From Sthenelais limicola (lineage: Eukaryota > Annelida > Polychaeta > Phyllodocida > Sigalionidae), in NCBI GenBank assembly GCA_942159475.1, contig OW804098.1, positions 5,866,383-5,930,382 of the forward strand: a stretch of 64,000 nt of DNA, read 5' to 3'. Below, in pieces: positions 11,201 through 22,015 of the stretch. Within the stretch, counting starts at the first letter, position 1; each line of letters begins with the position of its first letter. The notes under the pieces are model-generated. The model was not told where the DNA came from, searched no databases, and saw only the letters and a list, made by a program, of their open reading frames with translations. Both the position numbers and the translations under genes were made by a program.

Positions 11201-13849
11201 AAATTAAGGATTCACAATAATTTTCCAAAATTTGGCTTGAAAAAGAACATAGTTCTGAGATAACAAAAAGCAAAAAGAAATGGATCTTGTTCATTTTAGG
11301 GACCACAAAAATTTCCTATTTACGTATGTGGGGAAAATGAATATTTTCTCAGTTTTTCAAGATTTCAGACAGATGAATCATATTTTTCTGTTGAAAATCT
11401 TTCTACACATAGCTATCATACAGGTTTGCATGAAAAAAAAGGTATCAACATATTCAGAAAGATATTATTTAGCTTTGAAAATCTGCAATCTTCCTGTTTT
11501 TAACTGATCGGGATGCAAATTCAGTCGAATAACGTTTTTTAAAAAATTGATGACCCCCTTTTGGGGGGGGCTTGTAAGGGTAAACCAATATGTTAGTTAT
11601 GTATGTAGAAATGTTCAGGACAAACTTAATTTCCATTTTTGTCAGAATGAAAAAAAAGAAAAAATTATCCTTTTTGGATAGACTTCAATAGTGAACGACC
11701 ATAAATTCCAGGGCTCCCTAAAATGAAAACTAACATGGTGACATATTGTTTTTGTTGGCTTTTTGGATTCACTTGACCATGTTCTTTCACACGGCAAAGT
11801 TTAAAGTTATTTTTTGTTTGTTTTCCTACTGAACAGTAGTTTATCTCTTTAAGTAGCTAAATATACTCGATAGGATGACCTTTTAAGTACATTGATATAA
11901 TTAATACCTGTCTTGAAATTTGGTTCATGTATTAATGGGAACTCAAGAACTAATCATCCTAAATATATAAAATCATCCTAAGAATGAGGTGAATAAATGT
12001 CTTTGAAAAATATCAATTTTGCAACTTGAACACATCACAAATCAATGACTAACCAGGCTAGATTTGTTAGTGGGGGCAATGGCTGCATTAAGTTTCCAAG
12101 CCTTGCGGTTCTTGCCGAGAGACTGGAAGAAGTAGTGGGGATTAGCTTCTATAAGAAGACCCTGCCATCCTAACCGCTCCAGCGCTATGGTGTTAGAGGA
12201 ACGTTCCCCATCAAACCCTCCACACTCCACAAAGAAACTGTTTGGCTGAATAACAAATACATTGCATAATTGATTCATTAGGAAATGTATACACAATGGA
12301 CTGTTATCCATGTTATATGAGAGGAATCCTTGGATTTCTCTGAACAAATAAAATTAAATATTCCATTTTGATATAATATATGTTATGTGTTACAGACAGA
12401 TGAGTCACAAGTCGCAAAAATTGGATGTCGAGCTATCATCATACTTGAAGAAATGAGATTAAGCTGATTTAATGATAGTAAACAGTAGGAGATCTAATAA
12501 GAATTTGTATTATTTAAAGTCTTCTGGTGCCGGTCGGAGCCAGACTGGTCTTGACTCTGTCCAGCACTGCAGATCCAGGGTTCTGGATGCTCTCCTTTTG
12601 GGGACCAAGTCAGAACAGGAATGCCTTAAGTTAACTACTTAACTACAGTATTAACCATCATATTAATTAACAAACCCTGCATTTCATTTTATTTTTCATG
12701 TATTGATTCTTAATGCCTGATGCTCATCTGGAAACACCTTTTCTCATTGCAATATCATTGACTCTTATGTGTTACTGCTCCATCGTGTAAGGGTAGGCAT
12801 TTGCACATTGAGCTCCAACCACGGCTGGTGTATAGTTGTGTAATAAAGGACTTGGTTAGCGAGAACGATAAGAACATGGTGGTGTTGTTGTTTCTATCTA
12901 GTCCCATAGCCGCTACGATATGTACAAAATAACCAGACACTACACTCTGATATTAACTTCTCTAACTTCTTTATTTTTGAAAAACAAGTTTACAATATAT
13001 CTTGATTTCTATTTACAAATAGCTAAATATACTCTATAATTAGTAATGCATGAATATTTTTAATAATGTGATACTGAAATTTTGTACATATGTCAATTTT
13101 GCTACAAACAGCATCAAGCAACCCAAAATGAATCATTCTCATGAAAGAGATCTTGTTAATGAAACACTTTCAATAATATTTATTTTGCTATTTGTGACTC
13201 ATTTTCCTGTAAAAGATCACATTATGTCTTGACATTATTAACTCACAATGGACCTTTCCTAGTATTCATTTTTTAAGCAATTTGATCCAGTTGATCCATA
13301 ACATTAAACTATGAACATCATTTTTTGGTTGAGAAATATACTGAAATACACTGAATATTAATATGCAGACATAGGTCGATCCCATGAAATTGTTCTTATG
13401 GGTAAAGATTTATGTTTATTAAAGAAAATAATAAAATAATTTACCTTTTTGTTGAAATAATTAAGCGCAGTCCTTTCCTGTATGGTTGCTGGCATATCAA
13501 ATGAAAGTTTCATCTCTCTACCAGTGTCTGGAGGGAAGAGGTATTTCCTTATAATCTGCAGGAGTCGAGGGTCATTTTCCTTGACATGTTTTTCCAGAAG
13601 ATTTGAAAGTTCTTGAACAAAGCCCTTTCTCAAAATATCCCAACTCTTCATGAAATCCTCAGCTCCCATAGAAGTATAATTGTTTGTCTTTCTGGGTGCT
13701 GTTAGTACTTTGGGAAAGTCTGGTTTTGGAGTTTTGTCTTTCGCTACCACTGTACATTCAGAGTATTGACCTCCGTATAGGATTGTAGCTACCAAGATGC
13801 AACCAGCAAGGGATGACACTACCACCTTTAAGCTCATTTTTTTTCTCAT
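8289..13849 (-). CDS. FkbM-family methyltransferase, four exons
   Basis: Predicted 317-aa SAM-dependent methyltransferase of the FkbM / Star-like type. CDS exons (minus): 13849-13445, 12245-12054, 10644-10495, 8495-8289; sizes are 405, 192, 150 and 207 nt. All introns are phase 0 with GT..AG ends. Residues ~7-27 are a hydrophobic anchor after MRKKMSLK, so it is probably a type II membrane or secreted protein. The SAM-binding glycine-rich motif is FFVECGGFDGE (139-149), followed by LLIEANP (165-171); a second conserved block is FLSLDVEGLE (~239-247) and a third ALTMEYNHD (~263-271). Length fits the family. FkbM members O-methylate small molecules or glycans; the substrate here is unknown. Introns contain MITE and SINE copies, but the coding parts are unbroken. 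Confidence 0.88.
9700..9892 (-). repeat. tRNA-derived SINE
   Basis: Read on the minus strand, 9892-9820 looks like a tRNA: acceptor-like GCCTCCG, A box TAGCTCAGGTGG, an anticodon-arm-like inverted repeat, and B box GTTTTTGAATCCC. The anticodon loop and B box are off consensus, so it is not a working tRNA gene. A body containing GAGTGCTGGCCATAGGC follows and recurs at 47540-47660. It lies in the third FkbM intron. Confidence 0.6.
10655..10755 (+). repeat. fragment of a dispersed MITE-like family (GTGTT..CAGGAAAATGAG)
   Basis: Matches the family seen best at 43247-43665: 'gtgttacag.aaaatga', then a tandem 'atttgaaaagatgagatca', then 'aatgatagttaacattaggacat'. It lies in the second FkbM intron, next to the exon-3 acceptor. 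Related pieces are at 10981-11017, 12393-12492, 22665-22762 and 29244-29345. Confidence 0.55.
11265..11846 (-). repeat. MITE-like copy inverted relative to 50021-50763
   Basis: Reverse-complement similarity over ~580 bases with 50025-50650: shared blocks include GGATC..GTTCATTTTAGGGA-type text, AAGATTTCAGACAGA, TTCCTGTTTTTAACT, TTCACTTGACCATGTTCTTTCAC and a terminal TTTATCTCTTTAA. The terminal TTAA matches the other copy's end. The opposite end is unclear. It sits in intron 2 of the FkbM gene. Confidence 0.6.
12393..12492 (+). repeat. dispersed MITE-like fragment in FkbM intron 1
   Basis: 'gtgttacagacagatgagtcacaagtcgcaaaaattg' followed by '..atcatcatacttgaagaaatgagatt..' and 'aatgatagtaaacag.agga' matches the family at 43247-43665 and 29244-29345. 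Confidence 0.6.
12755..12955 (+). mobile_element. possible short solo LTR
   Basis: Block from TGTGTTACTGCTCC to CCAGACACTACA, with AATAAAGGACTTGG near 12842. The TG..CA ends and a single AATAAA followed by ~100 bases resemble a compact LTR. No duplication of target bases is clear. It is upstream of exon 2 inside FkbM intron 1. Confidence 0.3.
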
Positions 13850-14917
13850 GATGTCTTCTTGATATTACTTTTTGTTTAGATTTTGTATGCAGCCATCTTC
13901 CATATTCCCCTCATAGCGATATTGGAAGCAGATTGTAGAGGGTTGTCCACGAATATGCTCTATCATTTGTAACATAGAACAAAAGCTGTGATAATTTGAT
14001 AATGTTTATATCCACTGTTTATACCCAAAGTATATTAATTGTTGATTTGCGAGATTCAAGGAACTGCACAAAAGTATAACAGGTTTTTTACTGGCTGCAT
14101 GTACAGGGCCTTAACTTTCAAGATGGCATACATAGATCTCAAGTGATATTACCTGAATATGAGTTTCCCCAAAATATTCTTTTCAAGGAAGTGATAATGA
14201 AGATATTTCAATGCTATTCCAATCAAAAGACTACACATTCTCTGACCAATCTACTGTAGCTGGGCATTACTGGGCTCATGCAATGTCATGCCAGCTAGAG
14301 GTAGAGTGGGGAGGGAGTGGGTCGGAGAAGGTAGGAGTGGAAAAGAATGGGCGAAGGGATGGAGGAATTGCATAGAAACTACATGCTGTGTAGTACCCAT
14401 TTAAGATGGGGAACATAAAGTATTATATATTATTTTATGACGCACCTATGGGATATAAGTTAAGTTCAGCAACTATCATGTAACCATACCGCTCACTAGT
14501 GACTAGCAACACAACCCTCCTATTGATTTTGTGTTATCTTAAGTCAAATCATCAAATCTCCTCAGGAACACTTAATATACTGTGCATTAGAATAATATTA
14601 TTATAGTTTTGGATCAAAAGTTTTGATGATCGCAAAGTTGCCTCGGAAGACACCCTTTCATGGGCCGTAGAAAAAGTCTACACCTCCATCTTTGTGGGAT
14701 CCTGCAGTCGCTTAGCCCATAGGTCTCGGGCCACGCTATGGAACAAGAAGCTTCTGTTGTTCAAAATAAGCTCTTGCACTTCACTGTGTTTTAGGTCAAT
14801 AAACCTTGTCAAATGAATTTACCCTTGTTTGTTAATTCTGTTCTGAAACTTGTGACTCATGCCCATGAATCTGCGGTTCATATAATATACAGATATACGT
14901 AAATACATTTCCAAAGA

Positions 14918-15000
14918 GGAGAGAGAGAGAGTGATAGATAGAGGAGAGAGAGGAGAGAGAGGGAGAGACATAGAGAGAGAGATGGAGGGAGAAGGCGGGA
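14918..15000. repeat. GA-rich microsatellite
   Basis: Imperfect (GA)n/(GAGAGG)n with GATA interruptions. Confidence 0.85.
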
Positions 15001-15261
15001 ACATGCAACAAAACAAGTCCAACAAAGTTCATTTGCATATTGAAGTGGAAATGACCTCTGTCTTTTTAAAAGGTGATAGGCTGGAAAATTTTGTGTTTAC
15101 CCTATTTAAATAGTTTGTCATTGAAGTTTATTCTTGGTCAACGATGAAGGTTAGAACATTGACATTCTTTTTTACAGACTTTTCAAGATTTAGAAATATC
15201 TTGGATTGATGATTTGAATGGGACATAAAGGCCATGTGGCAGTGGCAGCTGTCTCTCCTGG

Positions 15262-15421
15262 ATTGCTTTTAATCACAATTAACCAATGTGAGATGATGAC
15301 GGTAAAGGCCTGATATGGTTTCATATATAACTGCAGTAACTGCGTCAGAATGAGGCACGGACACAGGACGTCACAAAAGTTCACACAAGCCTCGGGCCAG
15401 GAATCTTGCTTGTATCTGTTT
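15262..15421 (-). repeat. dispersed repeat, partner at 31265-31432
   Basis: On the minus strand, 'aaacagatacaagcaagattcc' through 'cctgtgtccgtgc', 'gcagtt', 'atgaaaccat' and 'ttaaaagcaatcc' aligns with 31265-31432 on the plus strand at roughly 70% by eye. The family is unknown, possibly a SINE or MITE. Confidence 0.55.
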
Positions 15422-15556
15422 GCTGTATCTGTTTAAACTGATATGAACGTCTATATAATACTTCCAATAAGGCAATTTTTGGTGCAGATTGAATACACAC
15501 TATATGCACATCCAGTAAGAGAGAGTAGACTTTACGGTACATCTTTGTTTACATCA

Positions 15557-15700
15557 TGATGTTCCCTCTGGCATTAATGATAGTCATCACAGAATGCGTA
15601 TGCATCATTGGGAATTGCGTAATGGCTGCCCTGGTCTGGCAGTCCAAAATAATTTTCAACAGGAAGATTCAGAAAATACACAAATATGGGTTCATATGAT
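15557..15700 (+). other. short frame resembling a receptor transmembrane segment, with a 37-bp inverted match
   Basis: From the ATG at 15557 a 48-codon frame reads as a hydrophobic helix with IIGNCVMAALVW, which resembles the GN motif of TM1 in rhodopsin-type receptors. It ends at a stop at about 15700. The 37 bases at 15628-15664 (within ALVWQSKI..FN) recur inverted at 22517-22553 with one mismatch. It may be a receptor exon fragment or part of a mobile element's end. Confidence 0.25.
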
Positions 15701-16212
15701 CAAACCATGAAAGCCATGCGTATTTGGGGTTTTATTGTACTCAATTACTAAAATTTTGCCCAAACTCTTATAAATTAGTTCTGTGATCGGTAAGTGCCAC
15801 TTAATTAATTGCAATTAAACTATGGAAAGTCAACTTATTTTTTATGAATTCAGCTGTACATTTAACTTCAACTAACTACCCTTTATTCCGACCAAATTGA
15901 TTATGTTAATCCATGTAACTATGAGTAACGGTGATATTAACATTATTAGGACTTTGATATATGGAGTTAGTAAACAAGATACACATGAAATCAATGAATA
16001 AGTTGTATTCAGTTGAATGCAGGTATAAAAATCGGAGCGGCAGTGACCTTAGAGACTTCACCTAGCAACTGAGGGACGACGTGATGTGGGGATGTACGGA
16101 CGTCAGCGTCCCTTCACAGTCAGTTTTCCGCACAACAGCAGCGGTGGACTTGCGGACTTGAGGGAAAAAAAAAATTTAGAAGAAAAGCTCTCAAGCTGGT
16201 AAAAGTTTGACC

Positions 16213-17159
16213 ATGGCAGAGATAAATTGCTCAGGCTGCGGGAAGATGCACAAACGGCCTCCATGTTCGGGGGATTCTTCGACGCCGAAGAAAACTCCTA
16301 CAACGATGCTTGACCTCGGGCAGGAACATGGCTTGTCAGCGCCTCTGACTAAAGGTACTAAGGCATATTAAGAATGGTTGGAGTCCCTACTGACAAAACA
16401 AAAGGAGAAACTGGAGGTTCTGATGCTAGAATCCAAGGCAACGGCGACCGAGGCAGTAATTCTCCAGCTGGAAAATTCATTTTCCGAGAGACCTTCGCAG
16501 AATAGACGCAAGTCCGCCATCTTTAATCTGAGTCTTTGTGGCTCAGGTGGGTCTCCGTCTGCACCAGGCATCAACGTCAGTCAAGTGTCAGATCTGGGTA
16601 AGCTACGTCCTGAACATTACATCATACCTGACAAAAAATTGATGATTTGTCAGTCAGAGAATTGCTATACGGATGTGTGTGTGTGCTCAACCATTTAGTC
16701 TTGTGTAATGTTGACCCCTACGGCTATGGCCTCCACCTGTCATATATCGCATCTAAGGCAAAGGGAAAAGAATATATAAAATCGGCTTTAATTTGGTATG
16801 AAAGGGCGGTGACCGACCTGGTCCTCGAAGGGAAACTTGGGGACTGGGTCCAGGTAGAACCGAATCTTTCCAGCCAGCATTTTTCTCCAGAAAACATAAA
16901 AGCTTTTAGGACCATGCAAAATTTGAAATTCGCCACCATGACCACGCGATCATCTTCCTTCAGGAAGATGGTCCAGGACGCGAACTATGACCCATTGTTT
17001 GATTTTGGGCGCTGGCCAAAAGATATTTGCTGGTTATTTAATAAGCCTTCTCATGCTAAGAAATGCTTCGGCTGTAAACGCCAACACATATGTGGATTGT
17101 GCACTGACCCAGGTCACCGGGCCGAGGTTTGCGAGTCGCGCACCTCCTCCTTTTCCTGA
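16213..17159 (+). pseudogene. gag-like ORF of a DIRS-like retroelement, broken
   Basis: The ATG at 16213 opens MAEINCSGCGKMHK, with a Cys/His start typical of gag proteins of tyrosine-recombinase retroelements. An in-frame TAA lies at 16369-16371. The frame resumes (EWLESLLTKQKEKLEV, a short coiled coil) to ~16698, then a frame change near 16690 leads to the region GLHLSYIASKAKGKEYIKSAL and a Cys/His cluster (KKCFGCKRQHICGLC...GHRAEVC, ~17060-17130). The family is assigned mainly from the RT and recombinase that follow. Confidence 0.6.
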
Positions 17160-17263
17160 GGAAAGCTCCCCGCTAGTGGAGACAGTAAAAATAGCTATCG
17201 ATTCAACAAGATGGCCGCCTATCGTCATGTTTATCATCCTCGAGGCCTTCAGACTCGGACGAT

Positions 17264-18040
17264 TTGGCTATTTCTGAACCAAACTTTGAACTTTTACACA
17301 ACTATATATGTTCTTTGCCTGAATTACATCACATTGGAGGCGTCAGATCCCAGCTAAGGCCAAAATGCTGGCTGGATTTCTTGCATTATGACTGTGAGTG
17401 GGACCGCGATAGCCATTTCATCTTAGACGGCATCACACATGGGTTTGCTCTGTTGAACCCTGACGCGTATATCGCCAGTTACGAGGTCTCTAACTATCGG
17501 TCTTGCTGGATAGGCCCACATAACGAAAAACTTACATCACTGCTTTTGAAAGAACTAAATGAAGGGAAGATCTCATTAACTCCTGAAAAGCCAACTTGTG
17601 TACATGCCATGGGAGTGATAGCAAAACCCGACGGGGACATTAGGCCCATCGTCGACTGCAGTAGGCCAGATAAATCTTCTGTTAATAACTTTACAAACAA
17701 GGTCATGTCTTCCTCCTTATTATTGTCAATCGACCTAGCTAGTGCCTACATATCACCTAGCTAGTGCCTACAGATCACTTCGAATTTTGCCCAAACAACG
17801 CCAGTTCTATCATGGGAACTTGAAAATGAACTAAAGTATTTTGTCGATAATTCAATATGTTTTGGTGTATGTGCTGCCCCATTTGTGTTTGAAAGGGTGG
17901 CCTCAGCGGTAACAAGAGGCCTAAACAGGAGGAGACATAATGTGTACAGCTACCTGGACGACCATATATATTGGGGGTCAACTCTACATGCGGCTCTGAA
18001 CACACAAATGACTATAACGCAATTCTTACGTCGACTGGGA
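17264..18040 (+). pseudogene. reverse transcriptase N-terminal part, DIRS-like, interrupted
   Basis: Carries the hallmark text of DIRS/Ngaro-type RT: ELNEGKISL, then HAMGVIAKPDGDIRPIVDC-S-RP (17600-17670), SIDLASAY (motif A, near 17730), a short duplicated 'atcac(t)..ctagctagtgccta' and frame break near 17750-17775, then a CFGVCAAPFVFERV-type region and SYLDDHIYWG (motif C, ~17950). The chain stops at RRLGF (18039), where a minus-strand retrotransposon is inserted, and resumes at ~20430. Confidence 0.8.
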
Positions 18041-18159
18041 TTTTTTTTTTTTAATGATTTTATTTATTCTTGGGTGCCGACTCCCCTTTCCGGGGTTAGT
18101 TCTGTCGGGCCAAGATGAACATCTGTGCTTATTTACAATATACAGGTGTGTACATGACA

Positions 18160-18413
18160 CTCACTATGCCACTTTGTATGTAGTGTTAGTGAGAGTGTCT
18201 GTGATTTTCATTTTGTAATAGAAGTAAAAATACATGTAACACATGGATAAAAAACTAGAATGATGTTTGTGATAACTTACATAATTCAGAGTCACTTTGG
18301 TTACGCTTTGCCACTTTTATACCTAGTGTTAGCGTATAGTTTTTCTGCTTGATAAAAAGACATGTACATCAGATTTTACTGTTCACTTTGCCACTTTTGT
18401 TGAGTGTTAGTGA
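18160..18413 (-). repeat. three hairpins S1-AAC-S2-loop-S2'-GGCAA-S1' in a 3' UTR
   Basis: In RNA order (minus): 18413-18383 (outer stem TCACT/AGTGA), 18336-18302 (TACGCT/AGCGTA), 18193-18160 (CTCACT/AGTGAG). All have AAC on the 5' side, GGCAA or GGCAT on the 3' side, an ACT/AGT inner stem and loops of 7-9 bases. The middle copy keeps pairing although its stem sequence differs. Same design as the hairpins at 2503-2870. Confidence 0.7.
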
Positions 18414-18523
18414 TAACCTTGCATGATCTGATAATTTTAATTACCTACAAGAGAAAATTTTGGAGTGTTGGTGCTAGTTTGGTATTTACTGGGAAAGCTA
18501 CTATTGTATATTTAATATTAATA

Positions 18524-20419
18524 TTATGTATAGAGTGTATTTATCCATTCTTTTTGATTAGATTTGAATGCTTCTATATTTCCTATGTTTCTTTGTCTGG
18601 GCGTTAACTCATTCCATGCGATGGCACATTTAACCTGCACAGTTCGTTCACCCAAGTTTGTTCTATATCTAGGCATTTTTAGAGATGGTCCATCAGCCTG
18701 TCTGGTTTCTCTATTTGGTATATTTGTATAGTTTGGGTCAGTTTTCCTTTTGAATGCAAGATGTCTTAAATGAATTGTCCTTCTATTTTGTAGTAGTGGG
18801 ATTTTAGCTGTATTGTGTAGTTGATTAATGTGTGTGTCATAAGGCATATTTAATATCAGGCGGAGTGCTCTGTTTTGTAATTTTTGTAGTTTGTTTAGGT
18901 GCGGTTTGTGTGTGTTGTGTATGATTACATCCCCATAGTCAAAAAATGGTAATATCTTTGTTTTGTATATTTTCTTTGCTGTGTCTGTATCTATGTATTT
19001 TCTTAATTTGTGTAGTTGGTAGATTTTGTGTGATATTGTTTTTATTGAGTGTTGTATTTGTGTTTGGTAGTTTAATTTGTTGTCTATTGTGAAGCCTAGA
19101 TATTTGTATGTGCTTGTGTGCTGTAATGGGTTACCTAGATAATTTATGTTTTTGTTTTTAATATTGGAGATTTTGTCTTTTGATCTGGATAGAAACATGA
19201 TGTTTGATTTGTTAACATTCACTAAGAATAGATTTGTTTTGCACCATTTCTGCAGATTATCGATTGCTGTCTGCATTTCTGAGAAAATTTTATCAACGTT
19301 TTTACCATGCAGGTACAATATGGTGTCATCCACGTACAAAGATAACTTACAGTTTGATACATATGATTTGAGGTCATTAATAAAAACAATAAACATAAGT
19401 GGGCCGAGTATGGAGCCCTGAGGCACTCCAGTCTTTGTAGACAGTTCTTGTGACGTTATGTTATTTACAGTCACTTTCTGTCTTCTTTCTTCTAGGTACG
19501 ATTTACACCAACACAAAAGATTTCCGTTTATACCAATATGTTTCAATTTATCAAGTAGTATTCTATGGTTAACTAAATCAAATGCTTTTCGGAAGTCAAT
19601 AAAGGATATTAATGTATCTAGGTTATTATCAAGCTGCCACGCAATATCATCAGTCACTTTTGTTAGTGCCTCGATTGTAGATTTACCTGCTCTAAAGCCA
19701 AATTGTTCTATATTTAGTATTTTATGCAATTCTAGGTATTCATTAATTCGTTTGTGAACTATTTTTTCAATTATCTTGCTGGGAGTTGGGAGGAGTGATA
19801 TGGGTCTATAGTTATTTATTAGGTTTTTATTTCCTCCTTTGAATAAGGGAATTACATTAGCTATTTTCCATTTCTCAGGAAAGTGATTTGTGCTAAATGA
19901 GAGGTTTATACAGTGGGTAAATTCTTTGTAGAGTATTATTAGGGCTATTTTCAGTATTTTGGTAGGATTGTTCTCTATTGAAGAGGCTTTATTTTGGTTT
20001 AGATCTCTTAATATTTTTAAGACTTCATTTTCATTCGTTCTTATATTACATAATGAATTTTGGGCTGGGGGGGTCGTTGGTTCCCATTTTGGTACCATAT
20101 TCTTTGTTAGATCTGTTGCGATATTGACAAAGTAGTTGTTTATGTAGCCTGGTAAATTCTCATTTTCTATTGCTTGATTTTCTGAGTCTGTTAGATGTAT
20201 TGTCATATTTTTGTTTTTGGTGGGGGATAGGGTGTTTACAACTTCCCAGAATTTTTTCTGGTCTTGTAAGTGCTCATCTAATTCTTGTAGGATAAATTCT
20301 CTTTTCGCATTTTTTAGGGCATAATTTGCTTCTTTTCTTGCGTTTTTTGCTGCACTCCAGTCCTCTTGATTTTTGGATTTGGAGGCTTTCTTTCTGAGGT
20401 TGTTTTTTCTTTCTTTCAT
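18524..20419 (-). CDS. reverse transcriptase ORF2 fragment (CR1/L2/Jockey-like)
   Basis: Uninterrupted 631-aa frame. RT blocks in order: VIPLFKGGNKNLINNYRPIS, FGFRAGKSTIEAL, SFIDFRKAFDLVNH (motif A), GVPQGSILGPL (motif B), SLYVDDTILYL (motif C, both Asp present), then YKYLGFTID and the C-terminal RALRLIL and AWNEL blocks. The upstream endonuclease is missing; the first ~60 residues are the Lys-rich linker that precedes RT. With no internal stop the copy is fairly young, but without EN and ORF1 it cannot be autonomous. Assignment to the CR1/L2/Jockey group rests on these motifs; the exact clade is uncertain. Confidence 0.88.
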   Translation of the reverse strand: MKERKNNLRKKASKSKNQEDWSAAKNARKEANYALKNAKREFILQELDEHLQDQKKFWEVVNTLSPTKNKNMTIHLTDSENQAIENENLPGYINNYFVNIATDLTKNMVPKWEPTTPPAQNSLCNIRTNENEVLKILRDLNQNKASSIENNPTKILKIALIILYKEFTHCINLSFSTNHFPEKWKIANVIPLFKGGNKNLINNYRPISLLPTPSKIIEKIVHKRINEYLELHKILNIEQFGFRAGKSTIEALTKVTDDIAWQLDNNLDTLISFIDFRKAFDLVNHRILLDKLKHIGINGNLLCWCKSYLEERRQKVTVNNITSQELSTKTGVPQGSILGPLMFIVFINDLKSYVSNCKLSLYVDDTILYLHGKNVDKIFSEMQTAIDNLQKWCKTNLFLVNVNKSNIMFLSRSKDKISNIKNKNINYLGNPLQHTSTYKYLGFTIDNKLNYQTQIQHSIKTISHKIYQLHKLRKYIDTDTAKKIYKTKILPFFDYGDVIIHNTHKPHLNKLQKLQNRALRLILNMPYDTHINQLHNTAKIPLLQNRRTIHLRHLAFKRKTDPNYTNIPNRETRQADGPSLKMPRYRTNLGERTVQVKCAIAWNELTPRQRNIGNIEAFKSNQKEWINTLYT

Positions 20420-20427
20420 CTCTCCTG

Positions 20428-20847
20428 GTCAAAAATCACTGCCCCAGCGACCATATGCAGGTTTTTAGGCATTATCATCGACTCTCATACCATGTCTCTT
20501 AGCTTACCCCAGGATAAGGTTGTGAAATTACAAAACAAGATGGATTTCTTTGCGGGCAAACGCAAAGCCACAAAAACGCAATTACAGAAACTCGGGGGTT
20601 TGCTCTCTCACTGTGGCAAGGTGGTGCCAGGGGGAGAGTTTACATAAACGGACTGTTTGATTTGCTAAGAGGCCTGGAGGATGGAAAATCAGTGAGATTA
20701 TTCCCCCTATTTGTAGAGGAGCTTATATGGTGGTCTTCATGTGTTATATCAAAAGTTGGTGTGGGCTTTATGGCACTTCCAGAAAATAATACCATTGACT
20801 ATGCACATTACATTTCTCAAGATCGTTTTGCTTCTAGCCTAGCCTAG
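20428..20847 (+). pseudogene. continuation of DIRS-like RT / RNase H region
   Basis: Picks up in TICRFLGIIID (the 'FLGF.ID' block downstream of motif C), then KRKATKTQLQKLGGLLSHC and, after a stop at ~20645, a frame with LFPLFVEELIWWSS. This is the normal order in DIRS-type pol. It shows that 18043-20429 is an insertion into this gene. Confidence 0.75.
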
Positions 20848-21134
20848 ATCCCCACCGTGGGTTACTTCTGCATGGTACCAGAGGCAGATTTCATCGGCTT
20901 CTCAAGGGGACCTACAGACTACTACATTATTGCCATGCCCCCATGCTGTTTCCAAAGTGTTTCGTCCAGGGAAGTAGCATCCCTAGCCTGTGCATTATGG
21001 CATGTGTGCCCCTCCAGAGCCTTGAACTTGGCGGGGATTCTGTGCATTTTAGTTACCAAACTAGCTGTGAATATCCTAAAGAAGGGACGTGCCTTGTGTA
21101 TCCATATGAATGACCTGCTACTTTTTATATATAC

Positions 21135-22015
21135 ATGCAGCCATCGACATGTGTTTACTCTGGTTCCTTCTCTCCTATCCTCCCTGTAGCCTCGTTGGAT
21201 AAAGAAGTATCTCGACTACAGATGGAGGCCCTAGCATCTTCATCTAGGAGGACCAGGCAAAGTCAGTGGAATAAATACTTCCAGTTCTGTGCATCGAGGG
21301 GCTTGACATCAGTTCCTGTGAATCTATCTACAGCGGGCCGGTTTCTCGCCTTCCTAGGCTCGGTGCAGAAGTTATCCTTAGTCTACAATAAATAACATGT
21401 TATCAGCAATCAACCATCTCTTGAGGCTCAATGGAGGGGAGGACCTTCGTCAGGACTTTGGGTTGTCTTTAGTCATTAGAGGGCTAAAAAGAGTTCTAGG
21501 CAACTCTTCCAAGCCACAGGAAACTCTCCTGCCTCCAGCAAGTAAATCTGGATTGTGAAAAAGAGTTCGCCACATGGGCTGGTATTGTGCTGTGCTTCAG
21601 GACCCTTCTACGGAAAGGTCATGTGTTTCCATTAAGTGACGACCTGCACCTGCTTCGCCATCGTTCGAGGGTGATTTTGTGTGCATAAAAATCAGCTCTT
21701 CGAAAACTGATCAAGGTGGGGCGAGGCCCTACAGAGCATTTGTTAAGAAGTGTAATTCAGACCTGTGTTTGTTTTAGGTCCTGAAAATTCTCTTTCGTCG
21801 TTGTGCTGCTCCACGTCTCTCTCCTTTGATTGCGACTAGTGGGGGAGTACCAGTGGACTATCCAACTGCCCTGTCTCAACTAAAGTCCTGGGCTTCAATG
21901 GCAGGCCTGCGGAAGGACCTAGGCCTGCACAGCCTCGCAGGGGCAGCGCTACCTTCCTCCATACCTGTGGCGTCAAATTGCAAGATATACGCATGCTAGG
22001 GGACTGGCAATGTAT
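21135..22015 (+). pseudogene. tyrosine recombinase of the DIRS-like element, decayed
   Basis: The frame to 21395 has a core-binding (SAM-like) domain: ALASSSRRTRQSQWNKYFQF and GRFLAFLG. After a stop it continues in other frames with SAINHLLRLNG and VIRGLKRVL (~21400-21500). Near 21930-22010 the catalytic block reads LGLHSL, then, after indels, FLHTCGVKLQDIRMLGDW, which matches the HxxR...LGD(H/W) end of tyrosine recombinases. Several stops and indels make it dead. In place of a DDE integrase, this enzyme would join a circular cDNA to the genome (family knowledge). Confidence 0.7.

Larger units (their letters stand above)
13850..15556. other. upstream of the FkbM gene, no gene seen
   Basis: No coding region is supported. 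It presumably contains the FkbM promoter, but no distinct core promoter can be called. A GA-rich microsatellite lies at 14918-15000; open frames across it are low-complexity artefacts. One half of a dispersed repeat pair is at 15262-15421. Confidence 0.5.
18043..20429 (-). mobile_element. 5'-truncated non-LTR retrotransposon nested in the DIRS-like element
   Basis: Insertion inside the DIRS-like RT gene. On the minus strand it has an open RT frame, a ~400-base 3' region with three hairpins, AATAAATAAA and a 12-base oligo-A (T run at 18043-18054). The endonuclease and ORF1 are absent, the usual result of incomplete reverse transcription. No clear target-site duplication is seen. Confidence 0.85.

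Noticed and set aside
14819..15113. Several frames over the GA-rich block
   Set aside because: Simple-sequence artefacts.
17494..17706. 70-aa minus-strand frame
   Set aside because: Shadow of the DIRS-like RT.
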